A stretch of DNA of 23,743 nt from Plakobranchus ocellatus (GCA_019648995.1 BLXT01003748.1:30971-54713), one strand, 5' to 3'; positions 1 through 9,835 are shown, counted from the first letter of the stretch. Notes: generated from the sequence alone by a model not told the origin. Numbers and translations: made by a program.

Positions 1-2157
1 GTTTCAGCAAGATTGCTTTAGAGAATGTTCTTGTACTTAGTGTTGAACAAAAACTGTGTCATCATAGTTATGTGCGAAAGATATATTTGACTTTGTGCAA
101 AAACCTGTTATGTTAAAAAAAAAAAAAGACCTAATAAATAGGTTACACTTACGAAATAAAATAAGCATATATGCTTGATTCTGCACTCTTAGCTCTGCAT
201 AGCACAATTTCCAAAGCAGGCATAAATTAAAAAAGCTTAAATATGTTCGAACATAACTATGACGACATAAGTAGACTCATTGGTGTTCAATTTTTATTTT
301 TTCTACATATTCTGCATGAAATGTTGTCTTTATTAATTGAATATGTAAAATATACCAGCCAAAAAGCAATATCTTCATTTTTTTTGGTTCATTTCTTAAA
401 AATGTGTCATCACAGTTATGTTCGAAACTTTTCATGGTCTCTTCAATTGATGTCAATTTTTCGTTTAAGTGTGCCTTTTCTTGCTCTGTGAATACTAGTC
501 TTGCATCAAGTAGGCATAGGTTACTAATAATAAAATAACAATAAAAAGTTATTTACCTGAAACTTCACTTTTGAGCCTCAGTGACACAACTCATATGTTC
601 ACCTTTTGGCAAACTCGTATCATCCAATTTGGGCAATATGGTCAAACAAACATATCTAATTTAAAACTCAATGGAGATTTCACTTGTGTTCCAGTTGATG
701 GGTAACGCACAGTTTGATAAGAACAACCTGCACTTACATTTGGTATGGTGTAGTGCACTATAGCTATAATCATGGAAAAGTTCAGGCTTTTTTTCCTAGG
801 GCTAGTTGGCATCTCTGAGAACTAAAGTTATGATATTCTAAAGGGCACATTGTCATCAAAGTAAAACACAAATTTTTTTCACTTTTTCAAGGGCCTAGCA
901 CAAAAATAATGCTTACAAGTTCCAACAGGTTAACCTATATTTGGAAACTATATTTAGCTGAGCATATTTTGTGGGACTGCCACCCAAATGTTTCTTATAA
1001 CTGATTGAAAATGTTACTTGCTTTCGCTGTAGGACTTTACACCTGGCTTAAAATAAGAACTAGTAAAAATAACTGAATTCTCTGTGTGTAGAACATTGTA
1101 TAGATATGCAATTGACTTTTTACACATGGAACAATAGTAACTTTGAACTCTTCAATATAATGCTGTAATTGAGTTCAGTCATTTAAACTTACAACTTGAT
1201 AAGTTTTGTGGGATTGCTATATAAATGTTTCATCTAGGTCTTATGGCTGATTTGGTGTGGTTTGTTAATGGTTCACCCGCCCTGAAAACTCAGGAACCCT
1301 GTCTTTTGCGTTAAAACTCTGTTACCAAGAGTCAGCATGATGGAAACAAGTAAGCCTGAAATGACCCAAGAAGTGAACAGACTTTATCAAGGGAAATCAA
1401 AATTGTTTTGGTTATCCAAAGGCCATGAATCATTTAAGGGCATGTGCTGTCAAATAGGCTGAAAATTTTTATTTCTTTATTTTTTATGTTTTGGCTTTAT
1501 TGGTGTATGTGTTTGGGTCAATAGACAAGATTGATGAAAAAAATATTTTGGTAAATTATGTAATATGTATGGCGGCCATTGTGGATTTTTAAAAATGTAA
1601 ACGTTTTTTTTTCAATAAAACTTTTTTTATTTTCCTACCAATATGCCTGAAATTTGGCATGAGGCATCTAAGAAGCCACATAAACATTCGAATAGAAGGT
1701 TTTTTTTTTGATTCATGAATTTTTCTTTTCACAGTGCATGGACAAAATTTAGCAAAATGACATCTTTCAAATTTCTCACAATTTTCTACTTTTGAACAAT
1801 GATATCTCCAAATGAAAAATGCTACAGCTAAATCACTCTATTCATCAGTTTTATAGGTATAAGTTTATGCTGTGAGAAAATTTGAGGTCATTTGGATTGA
1901 AATCAAAACAGTTTTATGGATTTCAGTGCAAAAAAAGTCAATTTTGAGAAAAAGGACAATAAAGAAAAACATAGTTCTCGCCTTTCTAAAGCTCAAATTA
2001 TGACCGGAAATATTTTTTTCATTATAAATTCGATCTTTTTTACTTTTGAGGAAGCCAAAAATTTCAATTTCTAATATCGGACCAAAAATCACCCTAACAT
2101 GAATATTTGATTGTGCGGCTCTTAACTTCTATAATTTTCTTTTTTCCTCTCCTCTAG
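1..2157 (+). other. PPM1G: Partial intron upstream of the PPM1G penultimate exon
   Basis: This stretch ends in a pyrimidine-rich tract and a CTCTAG acceptor directly before the exon at 2158. The intron is phase 2: the exon's first base, G, should complete the TGG codon of the family's IACDGIWN motif. I looked for the preceding exon (coding ACDGIW followed by a GT donor) and did not find it, so the intron starts left of the window. No credible coding sequence is present. The stretch contains A/T homopolymers, a 21-bp motif in three copies (55-428), an imperfect 28-bp direct repeat (967-994 and 1204-1231) and a long AT-rich block (about 1560-2110) that may be an unclassified dispersed repeat. 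Confidence 0.7.
55..428. repeat. Three copies of a 21-bp motif, middle copy inverted
   Basis: The shared core is GTCATCATAGTTATGTKCGA. It occurs on the plus strand in 55-80 and 403-428 and on the minus strand in 268-244. Pairwise differences are about two positions within 21 bp. Such spacing and mixed orientation suggest terminal or internal pieces of one dispersed repeat, but no coding sequence or target duplication was found between copies. Confidence 0.7.
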
Positions 2158-2251
2158 GAATTACATGTCTAGCCAGGAGGTTGTGGACTATGTGTTGGTG
2201 AAACTCAGGGATCCAGAGAAGAAAAAACAGCCGGCAGTCATTTGTGAAGAG
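2158..2251 (+). CDS. PPM1G: PPM1G penultimate exon (PP2C-gamma, Ser/Thr phosphatase), partial gene
   Basis: PPM1G is a metal-dependent PP2C-family Ser/Thr phosphatase, mainly nuclear, known for dephosphorylating splicing and chromatin-associated substrates. The exon reads one base finishing an upstream codon (expected W), then 31 codons starting NYMSSQEVVDYVLVKL and ending in PAVICEE. The MSSQEVVD block is the conserved segment that follows DGIWN in PP2C-gamma proteins, and the spacing to the next exon matches the family. The acceptor is CCTCTAG after a pyrimidine-rich tract. The donor is GAG|GTTTGC, a poor match to GTAAGT, so splicing here may be weak. The exon enters in phase 2 and leaves in phase 0. 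It joins to 5056-5448. Everything N-terminal of this, including the catalytic core and the family's acidic insert, lies outside the window. Identity is from recalled family motifs, not a database search. Confidence 0.9.
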
Positions 2252-2460
2252 GTTTGCCAATTCTCTCTTCAAAGTACATTGCTTGTTCATTATGTGGACT
2301 TCAGTCTAAATAGAGTCTGATTACAATAAATTTGTTCTTGAAAGATAAATTCTCGGTTAAAATAAACTTCCCAGACCTGATTTTTTTTATTCTTTACCAT
2401 TTAATTAGAGTCTGGTTCCTATAAAAATGAACATGCCTAACCTCCGAAGTATATGCTCAA

Positions 2461-2470
2461 TCTCAATCTC

Positions 2471-2542
<72 letters not shown>

Positions 2543-2543
2543 A
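2461..2543 (+). repeat. CT/TC dinucleotide microsatellite
   Basis: The tract has an interrupted start (TCTCAATCTCTCTCTATC) and then an uninterrupted (TC)30 from 2477 to 2536, ending TTTCTCAG. It lies about 210 bp inside the last PPM1G intron. The pyrimidine tract followed by CAG looks like a 3' splice acceptor. The frame entered from the upstream exon reads L S P I K then a stop, so use of this site would truncate the protein before the final metal-binding motif. Confidence 0.95.
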
Positions 2544-2754
2544 GCTAAGCCCCATAAAGTAGAGCTTGGTAATAATGACATCTTTTGTTAAATATTATAA
2601 AGTATGGTTATAGCATAATTATTTCCATAAAAGGAATTAAAGTAGAATTTATATTTTTACCGAATAGTAGATAAACACTGGCAACACCAATTATTTTCAT
2701 TGTTAACCACATGGGCTTGTAGTTATTGTAGGAAATGTTGAAGGCAGATCAAGT

Positions 2755-3105
2755 AATTAACAGGGGTGGGAAAGGGGAGGAGGGTAATGGACACACTCAG
2801 TCAGTGGTCATTGGCTAGGTGCTGTGCTTAATTTTTTCATGTAGGCACTAGGATGATGCCTGCATCCTCTTCCCCAGATGCAACTCTCTGGCCCTCGTGC
2901 TGGATGATCATAGGGTAGACTGGGGGATTAGGATGGTGTAGAACTACGCTGAACTAGTTGCCTTTAGCATGGTCTAATGTAAGGGGCTTTGGAGGAAAGG
3001 GGCACAGCATGATACTTGGCATTGCAGTGAGAAGGCTCTGATTTAGGCCTACTTATGGCATGTGAAGTTTTGTGCTAGCCAAGTTGGGCATGGGAAATTT
3101 TGGAT
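2755..3105. other. G+C-rich patch within the intron, possible unclassified repeat
   Basis: Lines across this interval run at about 50-57% G+C by hand count (for example 34 of 60 at 2761-2820), against roughly a third in the flanks, with edges that look sharp. No tRNA-like A/B boxes, long open frame or terminal inverted repeats were found. It may be a dispersed repeat fragment or simply a compositional fluctuation. Confidence 0.3.
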
Positions 3106-4273
3106 GCTTTTTGCTTTTTTTTTTTTTAACTTCCTGACTTTGCAATCATTATTACAGAGTGAAGCAGTTCTGATACTCATTTTTTCAAAAATAAATTATA
3201 TGGCTTACATAAAAAGGAAAAAAGGACTTTTCAAATGTCTTCTTTTAGCAATAGTTGTCCATATTCACGCAGCCCTTAACAATGGATTACATTTTATTGT
3301 ATGCACAGTGCTCTTGATCTTAGCTTTATCTATAACAAAGAAGCCAGCCAACACGCGCACTCACAGTAACAGCTTGCCACCTTAAGATGGCATGTAACTA
3401 TACATGTAACTCTATAGGTTATGCCTAGATCTAGACTGTGGCCCTAAGCTGGTCAAAACTTCTCTGCTTTCTGCACACTCTCCCTAACACCTGTGCAATG
3501 TTCCTATTTGTTCCACATACTGCCTCTCAGACCCAAACAGCATGGGAGCCAAACAAAAGAACCTCACACCTAACAAAACAGAATACTGTAGACTATAAAA
3601 GTATTATCTGTACTATTTAGTATTAATGGCCTTGAGGCTATGTGTGCCAGTGTCTGTCCCATCTCCTCTTCTCTCCTCCACCTTATGCAACCTCTGTCTG
3701 TTTCTCTCTCTTTGTCTCTGATACAGGCAGTTGATGTCAGCAAAATTAGACCCAACACTGATTATATAGTAGATCTTTTTTCTTCAGAAACCTCTTAAAA
3801 CAGTTAACATAAACTTCTGGGCCTAAGCAATTTGTCTAAAGCAGATTTTTCTGTACTAACCAATTCGTTCTTCAAAGCATATTGTTCATTCATTATGTTG
3901 ATATGTAAAGAAACACCCACAACCTGTCTCTATTGCAATTTTTGAAATGTCTCAGACTTTTGTTAATTTGCTATGTTCTCCATCTTGTGTTTTATCTTAA
4001 CAATAATTATGATTTCAAGTCTGTGACCTGGAGCATTAATATCATTATCAATATTTCTCAGATAAACCAACGTAAATAATGCCTACAAAAATGTTATGTC
4101 CTCCTTCATCCTGGGCCTGTTTTTTGATAATGCTCTTTAACTTTCTACTTTGTATATATATCAATTCTTATCTTTTTTGCTTTTGCTGCCTCAAATCTTC
4201 TCATGTTCCTCAACCAACCAAATAATAAATCTTGCAATGAATAAAGAAAAATTGTTAGACCCATTCTTTTTCA

Positions 4274-4302
4274 CGGTTGGTTGGTTGATTGATTGATTGG
4301 TG
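4274..4302 (+). repeat. Short GGTT/GATT tetranucleotide repeat
   Basis: The tract is a run of GGTT units that changes into GATT units, about seven tetranucleotides in total, within the last PPM1G intron. It is an ordinary microsatellite; the unit switch suggests one point mutation followed by expansion. Confidence 0.8.
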
Positions 4303-5055
4303 ATATACCCAGTCCACCATTTATCTGTTTGTTCATTTTCTCTCACAGGCCATTATTTATCAGTTCTTGAAGCAAATAACTAAAGGTTAAAATCCATTAA
4401 CAATCTGTATGTGTAAATGAAAAAAAAAACTTTAAAAGGAAATTGTACAAAGCTTCAGATGTTTCTGTAGACACCAAGTTTCTTCAAGTTATTCACTAAG
4501 TGAGAAGGATTGATCTATCGGGAAGAGTCTATACATGTCAGTTACATTGTAGTATGTACTCCTGATGACTTGAAAGTCTGCGAGTCCGTATCCAGAGCCT
4601 ACACATCACCATTTCCCATTTTCTACCTGCTCCTTCACCTCTTTTGCCTTGGTCTTTTTTCAAGTTGGGTAGTACTTCATGGTGCTTGTTTGCCCTAGTA
4701 GCGACCCAATGTTCTTGCCAAATGGTGTGTATGTGTTTACTTTGGGTTTGAAATTGGACCAGCAAATGATTTTTTGTGGGGATACTGCCCTGTATAGGGG
4801 CGTTTTTGCAACTTTATCCACATTTTCATTCTCAGGAGAACTAATCTGTGATCTCATTTCCTTTATTCACTGCTCCTGGAGTCTATAACTACACCATTTA
4901 AGTTGTGCTTGATTGAGCATATTTTATAATTTAAAAATCCATCTTTGTACTACTGAAACAGAATTTTTCAAAGTTACAGCTATCTTGCTATAAAATGCTA
5001 GATCAGTTTTGTTTTGTGAAGTAGGGTTTCAAAATCTCGCCCTTGTCTTTTGCAG

Positions 5056-5448
5056 ATGTTTGACCACTGCCTAGCTCCTAATACATTTGGTGATGGAACT
5101 GGTTGCGATAATATGACTTGTATCATAATAATCCTTGATACATTCTATGACTCTGGAGTTCCTGATAAACCAATGGCTGAAGAGTCTAGTGTGGCTCACA
5201 AATTATGTGACTATGAAGATAAGGTGCTCACAACATCAGATGAGGCAGCAGACACAGACAACTCGGACAAAGAGCAGTCAGAGTCAGGCAATGGGAGCAC
5301 TGTTATCAAAACGGATAGTAACATATCTGATTCAATAGCAAATGCCAGTTTGGGAGAGCAAACTTCGGCACTATTAAAGCGCTGTGCAGATGATGTTGAT
5401 GAGTTACCAGAAAAGAAGCGACTAAAAGTGGATGAGAATTTAGGATGA
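5056..5448 (+). CDS. PPM1G: PPM1G terminal exon: last PP2C motif, acidic tail, basic NLS-like patch
   Basis: The exon starts after TCTTTTGCAG in phase 0 and encodes 130 residues before TGA. Residues 1-29 hold [20 protein letters not shown] followed by TCIII, the C-terminal PP2C motif. The Asp of GCDNMT (residue 18) is the family's metal-ligand Asp; the [19 protein letters not shown] block matches PP2C-gamma and not other PPM members. Residues 31-130 are a hydrophilic tail rich in Asp, Glu and Ser ([17 protein letters not shown]), ending in a basic patch PEKKRLKV (about 118-125) that fits a nuclear localisation signal. The tail seems longer than the vertebrate one, which also ends in a Lys-rich patch, from memory. 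The exon's first codon is ATG, but the splice context shows it is internal, not a start. Confidence 0.92.
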   Translation: MFDHCLAPNTFGDGTGCDNMTCIIIILDTFYDSGVPDKPMAEESSVAHKLCDYEDKVLTTSDEAADTDNSDKEQSESGNGSTVIKTDSNISDSIANASLGEQTSALLKRCADDVDELPEKKRLKVDENLG

Positions 5449-5995
5449 CCTTGAAAATGTGTCATATTTGAATTGTTTGGATCAAAACTTTGATAGCTAT
5501 TATTGTTAAGAGATGTATTTTTCTATTGCTGTATGTCAGTATTGATCCAAACATAAATCTGGTCAATCTTGGTGGGCCCGAAGCCTTCTTTTGCTAGGAA
5601 ACAATTAATCATTATTATAGTCATTTTGTAATTAAAACTGTAGTCTGAATTTTAAGTATCTTGTGCCTTGTTAATGTAAAGGGTAACTGCCGAGGAGGCA
5701 CCCTAAAACTTGTTTCAAGGCAATCTTACTTTTTTGTTTGAATGCCTCTGTATATTGTCTATCCACATCAGTTCATGCTATGTACTGATACCAAAAAAGG
5801 TTATTGTTAAAATGTTTTTTTATCTACATACTTTTATTTTGAAAAGATGTTTTACTGTTGAAATTTTTCTGCTATGAAGTAGTTGTTCAGTGCACTTGAC
5901 TGATAGCTTTTAAGGGTATTCTGATTAGTTGTCATCTTGAATGAATCGTATTTTTTGGTGGTTTTATCAATAAAAAAGGTTATTTTTATATTGAC
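5449..5995 (+). other. PPM1G: PPM1G 3' untranslated region (probable extent)
   Basis: AT-rich non-coding sequence follows the TGA. The first strong canonical hexamer is AATAAA at 5969-5974, so cleavage is expected near 5985-5995. A variant ATTAAA at 5631-5636 could give a shorter transcript, and further AATAAA hexamers at 6167-6172 and 6319-6324 could give longer ones. The 3' end is inferred from signals only. Confidence 0.55.
5969..5974 (+). terminator. PPM1G: Candidate polyadenylation signal AATAAA for PPM1G
   Basis: AATAAA lies 521 nt past the stop codon, with T-rich and GT-containing sequence 20-60 nt downstream, as expected for cleavage and polyadenylation. It is the best-placed of several hexamers; usage cannot be judged from sequence alone. 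Confidence 0.55.
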
Positions 5996-8436
5996 ATGAT
6001 TTCCCAAGTTTTTCTCCTATGGTGATGTTTTTTTGCTTACCATATCCTCAATTCTGATTATTAGACTAGAGCTGCTAATCTCTATGGATTTTCCAAAATT
6101 TTTTTACAAAAAAGCAGTAAAAATATGTGAACATTGAAGACTGGTTGAAAAATACTGGAATTTTCAAATAAAAAAAAATATATGTATTTTACTTTTTCAA
6201 AAAAAATTAGTTCATATTTTACAGGATGCTGATAGCAGTTTTTTCTGTGTGGAGTAAAAAGAAGCTGGCATTTGTTTTTACCAATATAGAAATATATTGA
6301 TTGGATAAATTGATAAAGAATAAAGAGTATCTATTACTACTGTAAGTTGTTTGATATTTATCAAAATCAAATCAATTTCTTCATCTGTTTTTCTTTTCTT
6401 TTTTTTTTATTTGTCTGAGGGCTATCTTAGGCCCAAATTTGATCTATATATGCAGGGACATTGAAGGAAAATAATAGTGTCCTCAAATTTGATTTACCCA
6501 GGCATTTTTTTTTACCACAATTTTCTTCAACTCAGTCATTACCATTTGTGTGAGTGCTCAAAAAAAAAAAGCAAAGACAAATCAGAAATATATCAGAAGA
6601 ATATTCCCTGAAACATCCTTGCATTAGGCCCAAAAAGCACGGAAAAAGAGGAAGTTTCAGAAATGCTAGCTTGCACACAAATCATGAAATCTTGAGATCA
6701 ATTTTAATATTTACTCAGCTGGTGATCTAGATCTAAATAAATAAAGGGAAAAAAATTGTGTGCCCACTTTTTATTTATACTGTGCATTTAGTTTTAGGTG
6801 CCATCTAGACCTGGTTTCTAGTTTTTTAATCTAAACTTAAGCCTCAGAGAACTTTCATACATTTTGGTTTAGATTTAGGTTTTTATAGTTCTAGGCAAAT
6901 CTGCAGTATAAAGCCATCATAGAATTTGAAGACCACTTTTCTGATATTTTGTTCTTATATCTTATGTCTATTCATTTGGTTTTTAATCAAAGGCCTGTAC
7001 ATGTATACATGTAATTGCTTTAGGCCTATGCTGAATCTTTGTGAATGGTTTGTAGCCCTTTTGGAGGTTGGAGGTGGGAAATACTGACTATTATTGGCAA
7101 TTCACAGTCGGTACATTTTCAATATTGAACATTTACCTCATTCTGTAAAGGGAAATAGCTGGTGGTGATCCATAGGGCAGAGCACAATTTTTTCATGGAA
7201 ACCAACAACATAACTAACTTTATATGTCATGCATTGGAACATTTTACAAGGAAACAATTTAGAGTTTAGTAAATCAGCATTGATTGTTAAGAAATCTAAA
7301 TTTAATTTTAATAACCTTGATTTTACCTTTCAAGACTTTTTATTAATATCCAGTTGATGGTTTTGAACAGGCAAAAGCTAGGCCTGTAAAATGTAGGAAC
7401 TTTTTTTTTATTGCATCCTAAATGTGGCATTGGAACAATTTTGTCTTAAAACAATGCTTACAGAGAAAAATTTTTTCAGTAAAATATTGGATCAAATCAG
7501 AGACTTATTTTAGTGTTTTATTTAGTAGACATAAAGTCTGTTTGGTGGGGTTTTTTTTTTCTTGTAACCTTTACATCAGATTCACAGTTGCAATTGTTTT
7601 TTTTATGATATTTTTTAAAAAAGTGGTAAATAAAATATCATTGACTTAGGTTATATTGCTTATTTCATAATATATTGGCCTGCAACCTGTTCATTTTATC
7701 AGTAGTTGAAAGTAGAACAAATGCCCATAAATTCCATTTTTTGGGCGGCCCTGCTAAAGTCCCAGTGAATAGTCCACATAGAAGAAATGAAGAAAGCGGA
7801 AAGAAAAAAGCAAGTTTTTGTTTTATCCTTTGGATCAATACGACAACCTTCGTGTACTTTTTACTCATCTGATTTACATTTAACAATATATAGATTTTTT
7901 AATTACTATCAATAAGACAGAAGCATCAAATTCGCGTTTCATGCTGTGTAAGTAAGGGAACAAAGTAACTTCTGCATTATTGATATGTCACGGTACTACA
8001 TGTTCCTGTGGTCATGAATCTGACTCAATGCCATTGATGCTGTGGTCAGTGCATAGGAATTGTATGTAGTGCTCACCTATTAACAATCAAGTAAGTTGAA
8101 AAAAAGTGATGTAGAGTGTGGCCTATTTATGCTTGAAATAATCTGATGGTAGGGATGCAGAAGCCACCACTCTGCATCCAAGGGTGCCTTTCTAGTTATT
8201 TCATTTTTTTGTGGGCTTTCCCTCCCTTGACGCCTGACACGGAACTATATGTAATCGTGTGTGAGAAGTGTCAACTTGATTTATTGAATTTATAACGCAA
8301 CCGATAACTGCATATATGCATGTGACCTAGATTCCTACGGTCTTCAAATAAGGATGGTCATGTTTTTCAGTCCAGATTATTCACATTTATTATGGTCATA
8401 TATGTGTAACTGCAGAAGAATTTGTGTGTGTGTGGT
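5996..8436. other. AT-rich intergenic DNA, no gene supported
   Basis: The reading frames here are short, AT-driven and lack recognisable domains or splice structure. Palindromic words occur at 6728-6735 (TAGATCTA), 6998-7013 (two adjacent TACATGTA) and 7021-7028 (TAGGCCTA). An 8-bp inverted repeat lies at 8153-8179. Additional AATAAA hexamers soon after 6160 could belong to longer PPM1G transcripts. Confidence 0.6.
8153..8179. repeat. Short perfect inverted repeat (hairpin)
   Basis: GGATGCAG (8153-8160) and CTGCATCC (8172-8179) are exact reverse complements around an 11-nt loop. No associated gene or mobile-element end was found. Confidence 0.6.
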
Positions 8437-8453
8437 GGGGGGGAAGGGGGGGG
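8422..8453 (+). repeat. GT run followed by G7-AA-G8 tract (G-quadruplex candidate)
   Basis: A short GT dinucleotide run leads into seven G (8437-8443), AA, and eight G (8446-8453). Each long G run can supply two G3 blocks, so the tract satisfies the usual four-G3-run quadruplex pattern. It stands out in an AT-rich background. Homopolymeric G of this kind is also error-prone in sequencing. Confidence 0.7.
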
Positions 8454-9777
8454 AGAGGCAGGCTGACTGATGTTTCAGATCATTTTTTGTTCATTAGGAG
8501 GCTTAGGACTAAATAGGACTAATCACCCTTTCAGTTTCGGGCAAAAATTGTTGATGGGAGTGATGTCCCTTGCACCATTCCAAGAAATGTCAGCGTTGCA
8601 AAATTTATTGTTGAACATAAATTTTAAAAATCGAGTGAAAGAAAAAACCAGATATGATGATCCATCAATGTCAGACTTCGAGATTATGCAATCATTCCCC
8701 ACAAACAAATGTCTGTTATCAATAAATCTACATGATAAAGCAACTGAAGATTTAAAAACTTGAGTGATTCTTCTAGTGCACATGACAGCTCTAGATCTAG
8801 ATTTAGATTCTATGCTTCATTTGTACAATACTGTTTCATCAAGCATTGGAAAGGCTCCTGGAATCAGGGATTGTAAAGATAGAAAATATACTATATATGG
8901 AAAGCTACATTTATAAAGAAAGCCATAATTCAGATATGATTAAACTCTTTCAAGACCAAGACCATTTTTTTTTTGGGTGCAGACATAATTCATGCCCTAG
9001 AAATAAGAATAGAGAGACCCATCCATGCGTACGTCCGGATGGGGATGAAAATTGATGCTGATATATCGGCATGTGTCTGGAATGAGTTAAATAGACATTT
9101 ATATCTACATTCTATTTTTAGAGATTCTTTATCTTTACCAAGGTTCAGATTAGATCTAGACCATAGATCTTTGCAACTATAATAATACAAGATTGTCAAG
9201 GTTTATTACTTTATGAGGCTAGGGGAAATCAGCCTTGTTGAGTAAATAAAAAGAAAAAGCAAAAACTTTTGTAGAACTTCGAACAAAGAAGTCAAAAATT
9301 TGAATATTTTGACTTGTCTATTTTGATCTTTGAAAGCAAATACCAAGGGGAACCATGCCAGAAAAGGAAGAAGCTTTAGTGTGCTCATTTTGCTGCAAAG
9401 CTCAGACCTATGTCATCTATTTCATATTAATAACTCATCTTTGCACTGAAATTACATACCATTATTATCTAGATAGATGTTTTCTTCACATCACATAATG
9501 TACAATGTATCATCATAGTTGTAAATTCAACTGAAGTTCTGTAGACTTATTTCATAAAGGATTTTTTTCTCATGTAACCTTTACTGTGCAAGTTAGATTT
9601 AGAGTTTTGGGATGTACCTTAAAAAATCCTTGGCATCCAGACACTAAGTGGTGAAATTATTGTACAAATGTACCATATTGTAAGGAAGGGAGACATTTTT
9701 TTGCATCTTTGAGAGTCGAACATTCATTTTACTTCACTATTATACTATGGTAATACCTGCAGTTAAGATATGAGTTA

Positions 9778-9835
9778 TGGCATAATATGGTTTATTGATG
9801 CAGTAATGGTATAATATGGTTTATTGATGCACATT
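9778..9835 (+). repeat. 29-bp direct tandem duplication
   Basis: Two adjacent units share ATAATATGGTTTATTGATGC exactly (starting at 9782 and 9811), giving a 29-bp period; differences lie at the C/T before the shared block and at the unit's end. It looks like a recent local duplication. Confidence 0.9.

Larger units (their letters stand above)
2252..5055 (+). other. PPM1G: PPM1G last intron (2804 bp, phase 0)
   Basis: The intron runs from GTTTGC to TCTTTTGCAG. The open frames inside it (for example 3062-3385, 3438-3620 and the overlapping ones at 4510-4888) lack family motifs and splice support, so I treat it as non-coding. It contains the (TC)30 microsatellite with a CAG at its 3' end (2461-2543), a patch of about 50% G+C (about 2755-3105) in an otherwise AT-rich setting, a short GGTT/GATT tetranucleotide run (4274-4302), and a segment at 3860-3901 that resembles the intron's own 5' end (2257-2298). 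Confidence 0.8.

Noticed and set aside
243-491. 82-codon plus-strand open frame at the left edge
   Set aside because: Hydrophobic, AT-driven translation with no family motif; it lies within the upstream PPM1G intron and overlaps the repeated 21-bp motif.
1-2157. Upstream PPM1G exon encoding the ACDGIW segment
   Set aside because: It is expected from the family and the phase-2 acceptor, but no such coding word with a GT donor was found; the exon must lie left of the window.
3062-3385. 107-codon plus-strand open frame inside the last PPM1G intron
   Set aside because: It begins in the G+C-rich patch, runs through poly-T, and has no recognisable domain or splice signals; including it would break the clean phase-0 junction.
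4510-4888. Cluster of four overlapping open frames on both strands
   Set aside because: Mutual overlap on both strands with no motif suggests a region poor in stop codons, not a gene. A decayed repeat remains possible.
5050-5055. Starting the PPM1G terminal frame at TTG (5050) or treating ATG 5056 as a start codon
   Set aside because: TTTTGCAG before 5056 is the splice acceptor, and the encoded sequence is the C-terminal part of the phosphatase, so neither is an initiation codon.
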